Position numbers and translations under genes: made by a program. A DNA stretch of 64,000 nt, from positions 558,001 through 622,000 of the forward strand of contig JPHH03000013.1 of NCBI GenBank assembly GCA_000750105.3, given 5' to 3'. The first letter of the stretch is position 1. Every line of letters begins with the position of its first letter. The stretch comes from Tolypocladium sp. Sup5 PDA-1. Lineage: Eukaryota > Ascomycota > Sordariomycetes > Hypocreales > Ophiocordycipitaceae. Below are positions 45,271 to 55,132 of the stretch, piece by piece. Below the pieces are notes generated by a model that did no database searches, was not told where the DNA came from, and was given only the letters and a program-made list of their open reading frames with translations.

Positions 45271-45960
45271 CCCATGAAGGTCACCGTCCAAGTTAATCAG
45301 CAGCTCGCGTGGTCGTGGACAAGGCCATCGAGCCCGGGCCTGATGGTGTTCCTGGCACAACCGTGGGAGGAGTCGCCTCTGAGGAAAACATGACCGCGGA
45401 AAGCGGCCTTTGGATTGCTTCATGCACAAATGCTTACAGGTTAGCCTGTGTGCGGCTAGTGCAAAAGGTGGGGGCTCGACGACAATGACTACGTAACTGG
45501 AGAGGCTTTGCACATAATTTCATACGTTCAGGGTGCTGACCAAGAACAGAGTGTTTGAGCCCAAACGAAGTGGCATCACCTTTCGAATGCTCCCTCATAC
45601 ACACGGCGGGGCTTAGAGAAACCTTCTTCAAAAAGCGCCGCCAAGACTGGGGCTACCCGGCAAAATCGGCGAGTTTCCGGAGATATCGATGGCATACATT
45701 CCCTTCACTCTTCTAGCCCGGCTTGCACCAGGAGTACGACTGGTTTTACGTGGTTTTGGTTCCACGAATATTGCTAACAAACCTACATCAATATCGACTG
45801 GACTGATGTTACCATGGAGCGAGACACCAAGGTCCGGCTCAATGATTACATCGAGAATACATGTGCCCTCCTCCGCGTCACGAAAACATCAACATGCTGC
45901 CAACACAGCAGATGAAGGACCAGATCCATACATGAACCAACGTTTGCCATAAGGGAAGCT
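45271..45960 (+). pseudogene. decayed serine beta-lactamase-like/transesterase gene
   Basis: Fragments match in order the family containing class-C beta-lactamases and fungal LovD-type transesterases. First comes DKAIEPGPDGVPGTTVGG followed by SGLWIASCTNAY, corresponding to the usual WIASCTKLMT with the catalytic SxxK, here SCTN. Next is VLTKNRVFEPKRSGITFRML, the segment before the HTSG motif (here HTHGG and a stop). Later come LHQEYDWFYV and DWTDVTMERDTKVRLNDYIE, corresponding to the GI-D/W-x-G-x-x-x-ER segment. Frameshifts and stop codons (for example TGA near 45487) separate the pieces. The catalytic Lys is lost. Not functional. Confidence 0.62.
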
Positions 45961-46382
45961 TTCTCCCGGCGGCCATCTGCTACGCCGACCTTCGGTCGTG
46001 CAGACCAAGGAGCAAAGGGGCAACTTACTCCACAGAGGGAGGAGCCGGCATGTTTGCGAAGTCGCAAGAATATTCTCTTAAACAAGAAAGCTTCTGCCTT
46101 TAGTAACAGCTGAAGTGAACCACCGGATGGTTTTGTACTGTGGGCATTACAACCTTCTCCTCAATGGCGGCACATACTCCGAACCGGCGTCAAGTTGCTG
46201 GATCAGATCAGCGTTGAGGAAGGCTCACGAACCAGATACCAAAGTTCCCCAAATTTGGACGAGAAGGAGTCCCTGATGCCAAATCCGATCTGAAAACGCA
46301 CTTCCAGATCTCTAACCCACGGAGGGCAACACACGCCAGTGCTGGGGCCTGACGTTCATACTGACGGGTGGTGCGACAGGTC
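45961..46382. other. region upstream of second ABC gene
   Basis: No start codon or first exon for the downstream ABC transporter was found. In-frame TGA at 46362-46364 closes its frame. Nothing else recognised. Confidence 0.4.
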
Positions 46383-46550
46383 GATCTGCGAACATCCTCT
46401 CGCTCATTCGACTTCACGTTGCTCTTCCAAGATGGTTTCTTCGTTGCCTTTCCTGCGGCTCTCTTTCTGTTGCTGCTGCCATGGCGGCTCCGTCTGCTAT
46501 TAAAAACTCCAGTCAAAGTGGTCTGTTCCAAACTGGCAACCTGGAAGCTG

Positions 46551-46607
46551 GCAAGTCTCACCACCTGCGCAAGTCCAGCACGGGCACTAATCAGTCTGCG
46601 CTTTTAG
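46551..46607 (+). other. GC-AG intron 1 of second ABC gene
   Basis: Donor GCAAGT (the GC-intron consensus), branch GCACTAATC, acceptor TTTTAG; 57 nt. It joins WKL to GLLGLLFVSHLVY in frame. Confidence 0.78.
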
Positions 46608-49600
46608 GGTCTCCTAGGGCTTCTTTTTGTATCCCACTTGGTTTACCTTGTCCTCCTCTTGGAGGATCCAAACCTGCACACAAAACTAAGTCTTCCTTCG
46701 GGGGTACTCGCCACGGTCGCGGTCCTGGCGGCCGGCATCTTGTCATTTCTCGAAGACCAACGCTCGCCCCGCCCTTCGGACATGCTAGTCCTGTATTTCT
46801 CGGCTTCTACTATTTTATCACTACCCCGACTGCGATCGCTATGGATTATGGGTTCCGCCGCACTACCGAAAGCTATCTGGACCGTAATATTTATTCTTAC
46901 TATGGCGGTCGTCGTCTCCGAGTCGATTCGCAAGACGCGCTTCCTCCGTCCTCATTACAAGGAACTGACGACAGAGGAGACGACGAGCTTCTGGAGCCGA
47001 AGCCTCTTTATTTGGGTCCTGCCCTTCTTTCGCGTTGGCTACAAAAAGCGTCTTGAGCTTGACGACATTCCCAAGCCTGGCACGGACCTTGAAGAGGAGT
47101 CCGCAAGGACAAAGCTCGATGCAGCTTGGCGCAACGTTACAGGCCGTCATCGGCTCCTTCGAGCGACGGCCTCTGCAAACTTGTGGCCAATATTGTCTGC
47201 TGTCCCACCACGCCTGGCATTGTCTTGCTTTACATTCTGCCAACCTTTTCTCATTGAGAGCTCTGTATCAAATCTCCAGGCTTCGCCAGAGACACGTCGT
47301 TCTGAATATAGCCAAGCCCTCATCGGCGCGTTCGTTCTCGTCTACACCGGAATTGCAGTACGTACTAACATGAAACCCGGAGCATCCGCTTAACTAACAG
47401 CCTACTAAGGTATCGCGGGCCTTATACAAGCGCCAGACATACCGACTGCTTGCCAAAATCCGTGCTGGCCTTGTCTCCAAGATCTACCGGGATACGACTA
47501 CACTCCGGCTCGCGGATGTCAAAGACTCTGCCGCTATCACGCTGATGGGTACTAATGTCGAGAGAATCATTGACTCGGTTGGCCAGGCTCATGAAGTCTG
47601 GGCCGCCGTACCCGAAATAGGAGTTGCGATATGGCTCTTGGCTCGCCAAATAGGGGTCGCATGTATCCTGCCGCTGATAATATGTCTAGGTGAGTACTGC
47701 AAGCCACTCAGCGTGCTGTCTTGCGGGGCTCCGATACCCCGTTTTCGGGGACAAACGTTTCAATCAAGCTGACTCCCTCAACAGCCCTCGGTTGCTGGAG
47801 CATCTCGCATTGCCGCTCGTTTTGGACCAGCTCAGATGGCTTGGATCCGACGCGTACAGAAACGAGTCGCAGTCACCGCGAGCATGTTAGGTGACATGAA
47901 GACCGTCAAGATGCTCGATTTGACTGACGCTTTATTTAACATCACGTCCACGTTGCGCAAAGAAGAACTGCGGGCGTCCGAGACCTTCCGCAAGCTGCTA
48001 ATATGGCAGATTCTCACTGGTAATAAAGCCAACAACAACACGCGTTCTAAACTGCCATTAACAATTGGACTAGGAAATGCCCCTGCGCTTCTTGCCCCGT
48101 TTGCTACTTTTGTGACCTATGCCATCATCGCCAAGGTCAAAAAGGACGAGACCCTGCTTACTGGCCAGGCATTTGCATCGCTGTCTCTCATTGCTCTCGC
48201 GACGAGTCCTCTGATTCGTCTTTGTGAGGCGCTCCCGAGTTGCATGCAGGCAGTAGCTTGCTTCGGACGCGTTGAGGAATACTGCTCGAAAGAGCCAGTG
48301 GAAGCGCCTCCGTCCGCGTCTGCAGACTCTGCCCAAGACGAACTAGAAATGAGGCACCAATCGCTTCCATCCTCGCGAAAGAGCTTATTCTCATTCAAAG
48401 ACGCCGAGGTTGCCTGGCCCCAGCCAGGGTCTGAGAGCGTCTTGCACGGCTTGAACTTGGACATTGCTCCTGGATTCACCGCCATTATTGGACCAGTTGC
48501 GTCGGGAAAATCGACGTTGCTGGCCACTATAATTGGGGAGACGGCACTCAAGCAAGGCTCCATATCGGAGAGATTGTCCGATGTTGCATTCTGTTCCCAA
48601 ACTCCTTGGATCACAGACGAAACAATACGTCGCAACATTACTGGGGACCTAGAATTTGATGAAAAGTGGTACAACTTTACCATCAACGCTTGCTGCCTCC
48701 AGAAAGACCTTGAGAGGCTGCAAAAAGGAGACGAGACCGATTGCGGTAGCAATGGTGCCTCTTTAAGCGGTGGACAGCGTCAAAGAGTGGTCCGTATCAT
48801 CCCCCAAGCATCTCCTCCTGGCACTCATCGAAACTGACTCAAGATCGCATGTACAGGCTTTTGCACGCGCGGTCTATTCTAAGCTTTCAATTGTCGTCTT
48901 GGACGACGTGATGAGCGGATTGGATCCCAAAACGGCAGGTACCCTGCTTGCTCGTTTCTTTAGCGAGGCTGGGCAGTTTCGCAAGGCAGGCATATCCGTG
49001 ATTCTTGCGACCCATAGCCGTACGTAGATTTTCCCACATGCGCCTGGTACCTTGCACTGCTTACAAACCTTAGAACGTGTTCTGCCATATATGGACTCCA
49101 TTGTCGTCCTTGATAACGGTAAACTTGCCGACGTTGGTCCATACGAAAAAGTCAGATCCCGGTCCACCAATCTCATAGCCCAGGCCGAAATAACTGTTGA
49201 TGCTGCCTCGGAATCCGTCGATGAAACGGCCGACGTCGAGAAGCCACCGAGTCCCGAGACCTCGGCGCTTCCAGCCGATGACTCCTCTTCCGCTCTTGAC
49301 AAGGATCTGAAGCAGAGGCAAAATGGTGACTGGTACGTGTATGCGTATTACGCGCGCAACGCTGGCGTTGTGCCTCTTATTCTGTGGATTGTGTTCACCT
49401 TTGTTGGGGCCGTCGGTGATTGCTATACAAGTAAGTTTCCCGCAGACGAGTTGATGGAGTTAGAGATGCTCATTTGTTTGCAGCAATATGGATCGAAAAA
49501 TGGACAAAGGCAAATGAAGAGGATCCCAATGGACAGCTTGGGCTGTATCTCGGGATATATGCTCTTCTCATTGTCGTGTCTGCTGCCGGCACTGCCGGGG

Positions 49601-49739
49601 AGTGTTGGTGAGTTCTTACACGTTGGTACATGGGAATGAGTGTTCCCGACTCACGCCGGCATGACAGGACTTTCTTCATCAACATCATCAACGATACTGC
49701 CTTGAAGCTACATGCCGACCTTTTGGAGTCCACCCTAAG

Positions 49740-49794
49740 GCAAGCACAGACATGTACATGTACTAAGAACCGTGGCGCTAATCTGTATCTATAG
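49740..49794 (+). other. GC-AG intron in second ABC gene
   Basis: Donor GCAAGC after CTA AG, branch GCGCTAATC, acceptor ATAG; 55 nt. It restores LRAPVDFFHKTDAGS, which matches other ABCC sequences. The paralogue's equivalent intron has a normal GTAAGA donor. Confidence 0.8.
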
Positions 49795-51445
49795 AGCGCC
49801 GGTTGACTTCTTTCACAAGACAGATGCGGGATCAATTACGAACAGGTATGCCCGCTTATCTATCTTGGGGCATGTAGGCAAAAGTGTGTATTAATCGACC
49901 GCTGCAGGTTCAGCCAGGACATGGATCTCATCGACATGTCCCTTCCGATATTCACAATCCAATTTACAACAGGTAGTCTTTTGCCTGCTCTAGTTGTCTT
50001 GCCCTTGGACTATGATTGCTAATCGTCTGTGGCGCCTAGGAACGGCAACGTGCCTTGTGCAACTTATTATCATTTGCGTCGTCGGCAAATATCTCGCGGC
50101 CGCCGTTCCGGCTCTCATCGGCAGCTTGTTCATTGTTCAAAGATACTACCTGCGCACGTCCCGACAGGTCCGTCTCATGGACATTGAAGCCAAAGCCCCT
50201 ATCTACAAGCTCTTCATCGAGACCATCCAGGGTGTCTCCACCATTCGATCTTTCGGCTGGGGCCCCGCATTCCAGAAGAGAAATGCGAATGTCTTAAACG
50301 CTTCGCAGCGGCCATTCTACATGCTCTTTTGCATTCAACAGTGGCTCGCACTGGTCCTCGACCTCGTTGTCGGCGGCCTCGCTGTTGTCATTATTGCGTC
50401 CACGACGGCTGCCACTAGTACCGTCAGTGCCGGGGCTCTCGGTGTGGCTCTTATCCTGGTCTTGCAGTTTAGCAGTTTGCTGGCACAGAGCATCCAGGCC
50501 TGGACAAGGCTGGAGACTTCAATCGGGGCCGTAGCAAGAGTCCAGCAGTTCGTGCGGGATACGCCGTCCGAGAAGCCTGCAATCGCGACTGTTCCCCCAG
50601 AATGGCCGCCACGAGGAGCAATTAACTTCCAGAACGTTGAGGCTAGCTATGGGTAAGCTGCTTCGTTGCCCAGCGCGTTGCAAGTCGAGAAGCTAACGGC
50701 GTCCCAGATCTCATTTCGAACCCGTGCTCAACATCAATCTGAGCATTGCCCCTGGGGAGAGGGTTGTTCTTTGCGGAGCATCGGGGAGTGGCAAGTCGTC
50801 TCTCCTCATGTCCATCTTTCTAATGATGGAAATTCGACGGGGGCGAATTACTATTGATGATATAGATATCAGTACATTAGGAGGCAGAACCATCCACTCA
50901 CACCTCAACGTCGTGCCACAAGATCCATTCTTCATGCCAGGTACTATTAGGCTCAACATCGACCCCAGTGGCCAATTATCAGACGAGGCCATTGCGACCG
51001 GAATACGCAAGGTTGGCTTATGGGATAAGGTCGAGTCAGACGGCGGGCTCGATAGAGACTTAGACGCGTCGGCATGGTCTCATGGGGAGCGGCAGCTTTT
51101 ATGCCTAGCCAGGGCCATACTGGTTCCTAGCAAGATCCTGATATTGGACGAGGCTACAAGCAGGTATGATGTTTTCTATGCTTCTTCATTTGTATGCAAT
51201 TAAAACTGACCTGCTCTTATAGCGTTGACGAACAAACCGAGGCTATGATGCAGGGCATCATAGACTCCGAGTTTAAAGGCCGGACAGTTATTTCAGTGCT
51301 GCATCGTTTTAACCATGTCCATCGCTATGACCGTGTGGTAGTTATACTACACGGCGAGCTTGTGGAATCTGGGACGCCAAAGACCCTATTGGAGTCGGAC
51401 TCGGCCTTCCGCAAGCTCTACCGCTCTCAGGCTAACGGTCGGTAA

Positions 51446-51654
51446 TGACGTATTGAATGGAACATTAAGTATTTAATATATTGTGACCTATCCGGGTGTC
51501 ATCTGCCGGGTCTTCATGCCGTGCTCGGCTTGTATGTGCATATGGGCGAGGAGACGAATGGTTGAGCGTAACTCGAGTTTTCATATACTTTTGTTTGTTC
51601 TCACTGTTGGTGGGAGTAGATGTCCCCCGGAGTCCCAATAGTCCATTGCGTTAA
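51446..51654. other. short intergenic
   Basis: 3' flank of the ABC pseudogene and upstream region of the PL7 pseudogene. Nothing recognised. Confidence 0.3.
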
Positions 51655-52404
51655 ATACCAGACTATTCCAAGTCCGCCATCGTCCTTCTCTCCCTCCTGC
51701 AGATAGCCGCAGTTCTATCTCTGGGCCCCAACTGCGCCCCTGGTGGCAACTTCGACTTGAGCTACTGGAACCTGCAACTGCCGACTGACGGCGATGGAGG
51801 GGTCGACGCCATCAATAGCATCCAACTTCAAGGCTGCAATGGTTACAGCGACCCTACATTCTTCACGGATCAGTCTACCGGCGACCTCGTCATGACCGCT
51901 CCTGGCAACCCCGACATCACCGGCTACGCTAGTACCTCTGGCAGTCAGCACTGCCGAACCGAACTGCGAGTGGTCCAGCAGAGCAACGGCCAAATCGCCG
52001 TCTGGTCTCCCAGCGGAACCAAAAGGCTCACGGTGACCATGGCGGTGATCTAAGCCGACGATGGCACGCACGGAACCGCCATTGGCCAGATCTTTGCTAG
52101 CAAACCCCTTGCTGAGATGTATTATAGCCAACAGGGCGATATTGTTGTCAGCGTCAAGCCTAACCCGGACGACGGCCAGATTGTCACTAAGCTCGGAAAT
52201 GTCCCTATCGGACAACAGTTCGCCTATAAGACGTCATACTCCAACGGCGCTCTAAGCATTTCTATCAATGGCAACGGCACTTCACATAGTACTTACGGCT
52301 GGGACTCGCCTCTATGCTACTACAAGTCTGGAAATTACAATCAGGGCAAGTCCGGTGGCAGCTCCGAAGTGCACATTTCGGCCATTAGCATCGTTCACTC
52401 CTAA
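51655..52404 (+). pseudogene. PL7 alginate-lyase-like pseudogene
   Basis: One frame from 51655 to 52404 encodes a signal-like segment (AIVLLSLLQIAAVLSLG) and a family-7 polysaccharide lyase domain. Its motifs include FDLSYWNLQLPTD, YSDPTFFTDQSTGDLVMTAP, SQHCRTELRV (R-T/S-E-L-R core), IGQIFASKP (Q-I-H/F core) and CYYKSGNYNQG (Y-F/Y-K-x-G-x-Y-x-Q core). All catalytic-region motifs are readable. The gene is dead by two changes: the start position reads ATA (51655-51657) and an in-frame TAA sits at 52051-52053 where Gln is likely. Both fit C to T at CpA. It would have been a secreted lyase of alginate or glucuronan-like polymers. Confidence 0.83.
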
Positions 52405-53260
52405 ATAAGCGTTCAATGTTAAAGTCGACGGGGGGGAAAGCAGAAGTTGGGGAGATGGGGCACCAGTCAGTGTAGAGCTGTAGAGCTGTGAATCATAGCA
52501 ATAGTGCAGAGTGGAGGCTGATTCCTGTACACTACGTGAGGCTACATGATGCCTGTTGAGTTCTTCTATCCACCTCTCCCATGCACTAATGATGTGACGC
52601 TTACACTGGTTTTCTTATGAGTAATAGATACCTGCGGGCTCTCTTGCCCACTCATGTGCCTGGTCCTTGGTCAAATCGCAAACCGATAGTTGTGGATCTT
52701 GTGCGACTTTTCAGATGCCTCTTGGTTCATATTGTTAAATGGTAGCACGGAATGCTCGATAATGACTTTATTTTATCTTGCCTTAAACGGCTTGGATGTA
52801 GCTTAGTGGCTGAATAATACCGCCAGCGTAGATGGTGGCGAATGTATGGTATATTACCGTTATACCGCATATTCGACCTCCAGGACTCATGTCCGTATTG
52901 CTCATGGTGCATCGCTTCCATCGCTTCAGCAATATGCAAGTCGCGTCTCTGTCATGCAGGGACTTGCGCTGGGTCATCTCCTATTGAGGGTTGCTACCTC
53001 CCAGCTGATTCGCGTGCCAACTTTATCTCCCCGGATTGTGGTCCGATGCCGGCAGTTTTCTCCTGTGGAACAACTGCAACAAGCCGGCAAACCCGGCCCG
53101 GTATATTACCCCTGAATCGCGACCCCAGTTGTCTGGCCGTACAAACAGCACCTTGCGCGAAGCGTCCATATGATGATGGGGTGTCTGCTTTGTCCTGGCG
53201 ACGACTTCGACATCCGATGGCCACTTAGCGATTGTCTCATTTCACGAGAACTCGACCACA
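52405..53260. other. intergenic
   Basis: Frames at 52783-53228 are short and overlapping on both strands. Nothing recognised; presumed upstream region of the transporter pseudogene. Confidence 0.35.
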
Positions 53261-54855
53261 ATGGCTCCTCCCAAGTCCGAGATGCCTGCCACTGTCAGCG
53301 ACGCTCTGGGCAACCATCACGCCCGCGGCGTCTCGTAGTGGTCCAATGCAGGAATTGTCAAGCTCAATCTCACGATGCTTCTGCTTCAAATCTCCAGCTA
53401 CGCCACGGGCTACGACGGGTCCATGATGAACGGGCTCCAATCTCTCGACACATAGAAAGACTTCTTCGTCAACCCCAGTGGCTCATAGCTTAGCCTGTAA
53501 GCTTGCCCGGGACTTTTCTCCCTAACGATAGCTTTCTAACCCGTTTAACAGTCTGAATGCCATCCAGAACGTTAGTCAGCTTGTTGCGCTGCCGTTCTGG
53601 GCCATCAGCTGCGACAAATTTGGTCGCCGGCCTGCCCTGATCTTCAGCGCCTTCGCCCTGCTCGCTGGTGCGGCTCTTCAGGCAGCGGCACATAATGTTG
53701 GCATGTTCATTGCCGCCCGCGGCATCATCGGTCTAAGCCTTGCGCTGGACGTAACGGCCGTACCATTGCTGTTCTTAGAGCTAGCATATCCCAAGCAGCA
53801 GGGACTCATGGTCGGCATTTACAACAGTTTGGAATCTGGGCGCTTTGAGCGCCGTCTGGGTCACCTTTGGGACGTTTTGCATTGGCAACACCTGGGCGTG
53901 GCGCATACCCTCGCTGCTGCAGGGCGCATCCAGCGTTTTCCAGATCGGCCTATGCTTCTTGGTCAAGGAGTCGCCGCGTTGGTTAATCTCAATGGAGCTC
54001 GACGCCGAGGCCAGGGAGATCATCACCAAGTACCATGCGAACGACGATGGCTCCGACCACTTGGTTACACTGTAGATGGAAGAGATTCGTACTGCTCTGC
54101 GTCTCGAGGCCGAGTACAATCGGACCACTTCGGGCTCGTCGTTCTTCCAGACCAAGGGCAAACGTCGGTGGTTCTTCATCATCCTTGCTGTGGGACTTTT
54201 CTCCCAGTGGGGCGATAACGGGCTCATCTCATATTATCTCACCTTGATTCTTAACTCAATCGGCTACACAGACGAAAGCACCCAGACCCTCATCAATGCC
54301 CTGCTCACATTATGGAGCATGATTTGGAGCCTTTTCTTTATCAGCTGCTTCGGCAGGCGTACCATGTTCCTCGCCTCCACCATCGGCTGCCTTGCCGTCT
54401 ACGTCACTTGGACTGCCCTGGAAGCCACCTATGAGAAAAAGACAGGTGTCGATGGCGCTGGCGGCGACGCATACGCCAAGGGTGTCCTTGCCATGATGTT
54501 TCTCTTCAACTTCGTCTATAGCATAGGCTGGACTCCACTCCAACTTGCCTATGTCATTGAAATATTTCCGTTCAATCTCCGTGCTCGCGGATTGGTGCTT
54601 TACAACCTCTTCGTTTCTCTGGCATTGATTTTCAACCAATATGTAAACCCTATCGGCATCACTAACACCGGGTGGAAGTACTACATCATGTATGTCGTAT
54701 GGCTAGCCTTTGAGGTAGCGATCGTCTACTTCCTTTTCGTGGAAACTGGGTCTCTCAGCTTGGAGGAGACGGCAGCTGTGTTGGACGGTGAGGATTATGA
54801 AAACAAGCTGATGGATGAGGCTGCCCATAAAGCAGAAAGAAGTTTGGGACTGTAA
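53261..54855 (+). pseudogene. MFS sugar transporter pseudogene
   Basis: Starts with ATG at 53261 (MAPPKSEMPATVSDALG) and ends at the stop at 54855. Family blocks are SSYATGYDGSMMNGLQSL, CDKFGRRPALIFSAFALLAG, LCFLVKESPRWLI, GKRRWFFIILAVGLFSQWGD, CFGRRTMFLAS, IGWTPLQLAYVIEIFPFNLR and FVETGSLSLEET, as in fungal hexose/lactose permeases. In-frame TAG codons occur at 53336, 53453, 53486 and 54073, where Gln or Trp is expected. A frameshift lies near 53830. One intron (about 53500-53550) is still visible. Downstream of 54076 the frame is open for 259 residues. Confidence 0.87.
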
Positions 54856-55132
54856 CGATTGAGGAGCCGCTGAGAAAACACGATTCGCAGATCATGGGGA
54901 TATGCAGACAAACCATATAAACTTTTACATATCTCGCCAATCAGTAATGATTACCTAGAAACCTGTTGGCCAGATACCAGGTAGATTAGAAGGCGGCTAC
55001 CCTAGAGCCTATCAGTTGTGAACCAGCGCCTAACAGCCACGGCGTTTTGATTTGTAGTAATGTGCCATGTGCCGCTACAGAAGTATTATCTCGCCTTGGC
55101 ACTTTTATTGCATTGCATTTTCTATTACTCTT
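54856..55132. other. short intergenic
   Basis: 3' flanks of convergent transporter pseudogene and hexokinase. Nothing recognised. Confidence 0.3.

Larger units (their letters stand above)
46383..51445 (+). pseudogene. ABCC-type ABC transporter, start missing and one frameshift
   Basis: Paralogue of the 30.9-kb transporter with a similar exon layout. Exons: about 46383-46550, 46608-47357, 47410-47689, 47785-48019, 48074-48789, 48857-49019, 49074-49430, 49484-49607, 49668-49739, 49795-49845, 49908-49972, 50040-50652, 50708-51163 and 51223-51445. NBD1 has GPVASGKST, LSGGQRQR and VVLDDVMSGLD. NBD2 has GASGSGKSS, a divergent signature WSHGERQ and LILDEATS. Two introns use GC donors (46551 and 49740). 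No in-frame ATG precedes SFDFTLLFQDG. The exon 3 to exon 4 junction is off by one base (about 47785-47830), leading to a stop near 47893, although exon 4 onward is open. A young pseudogene or an assembly error. Confidence 0.8.

Noticed and set aside
48117..48752. 211-codon antisense frame within the second ABC transporter
   Set aside because: Lies opposite NBD1, whose Walker and signature motifs are clearly coding on the plus strand.
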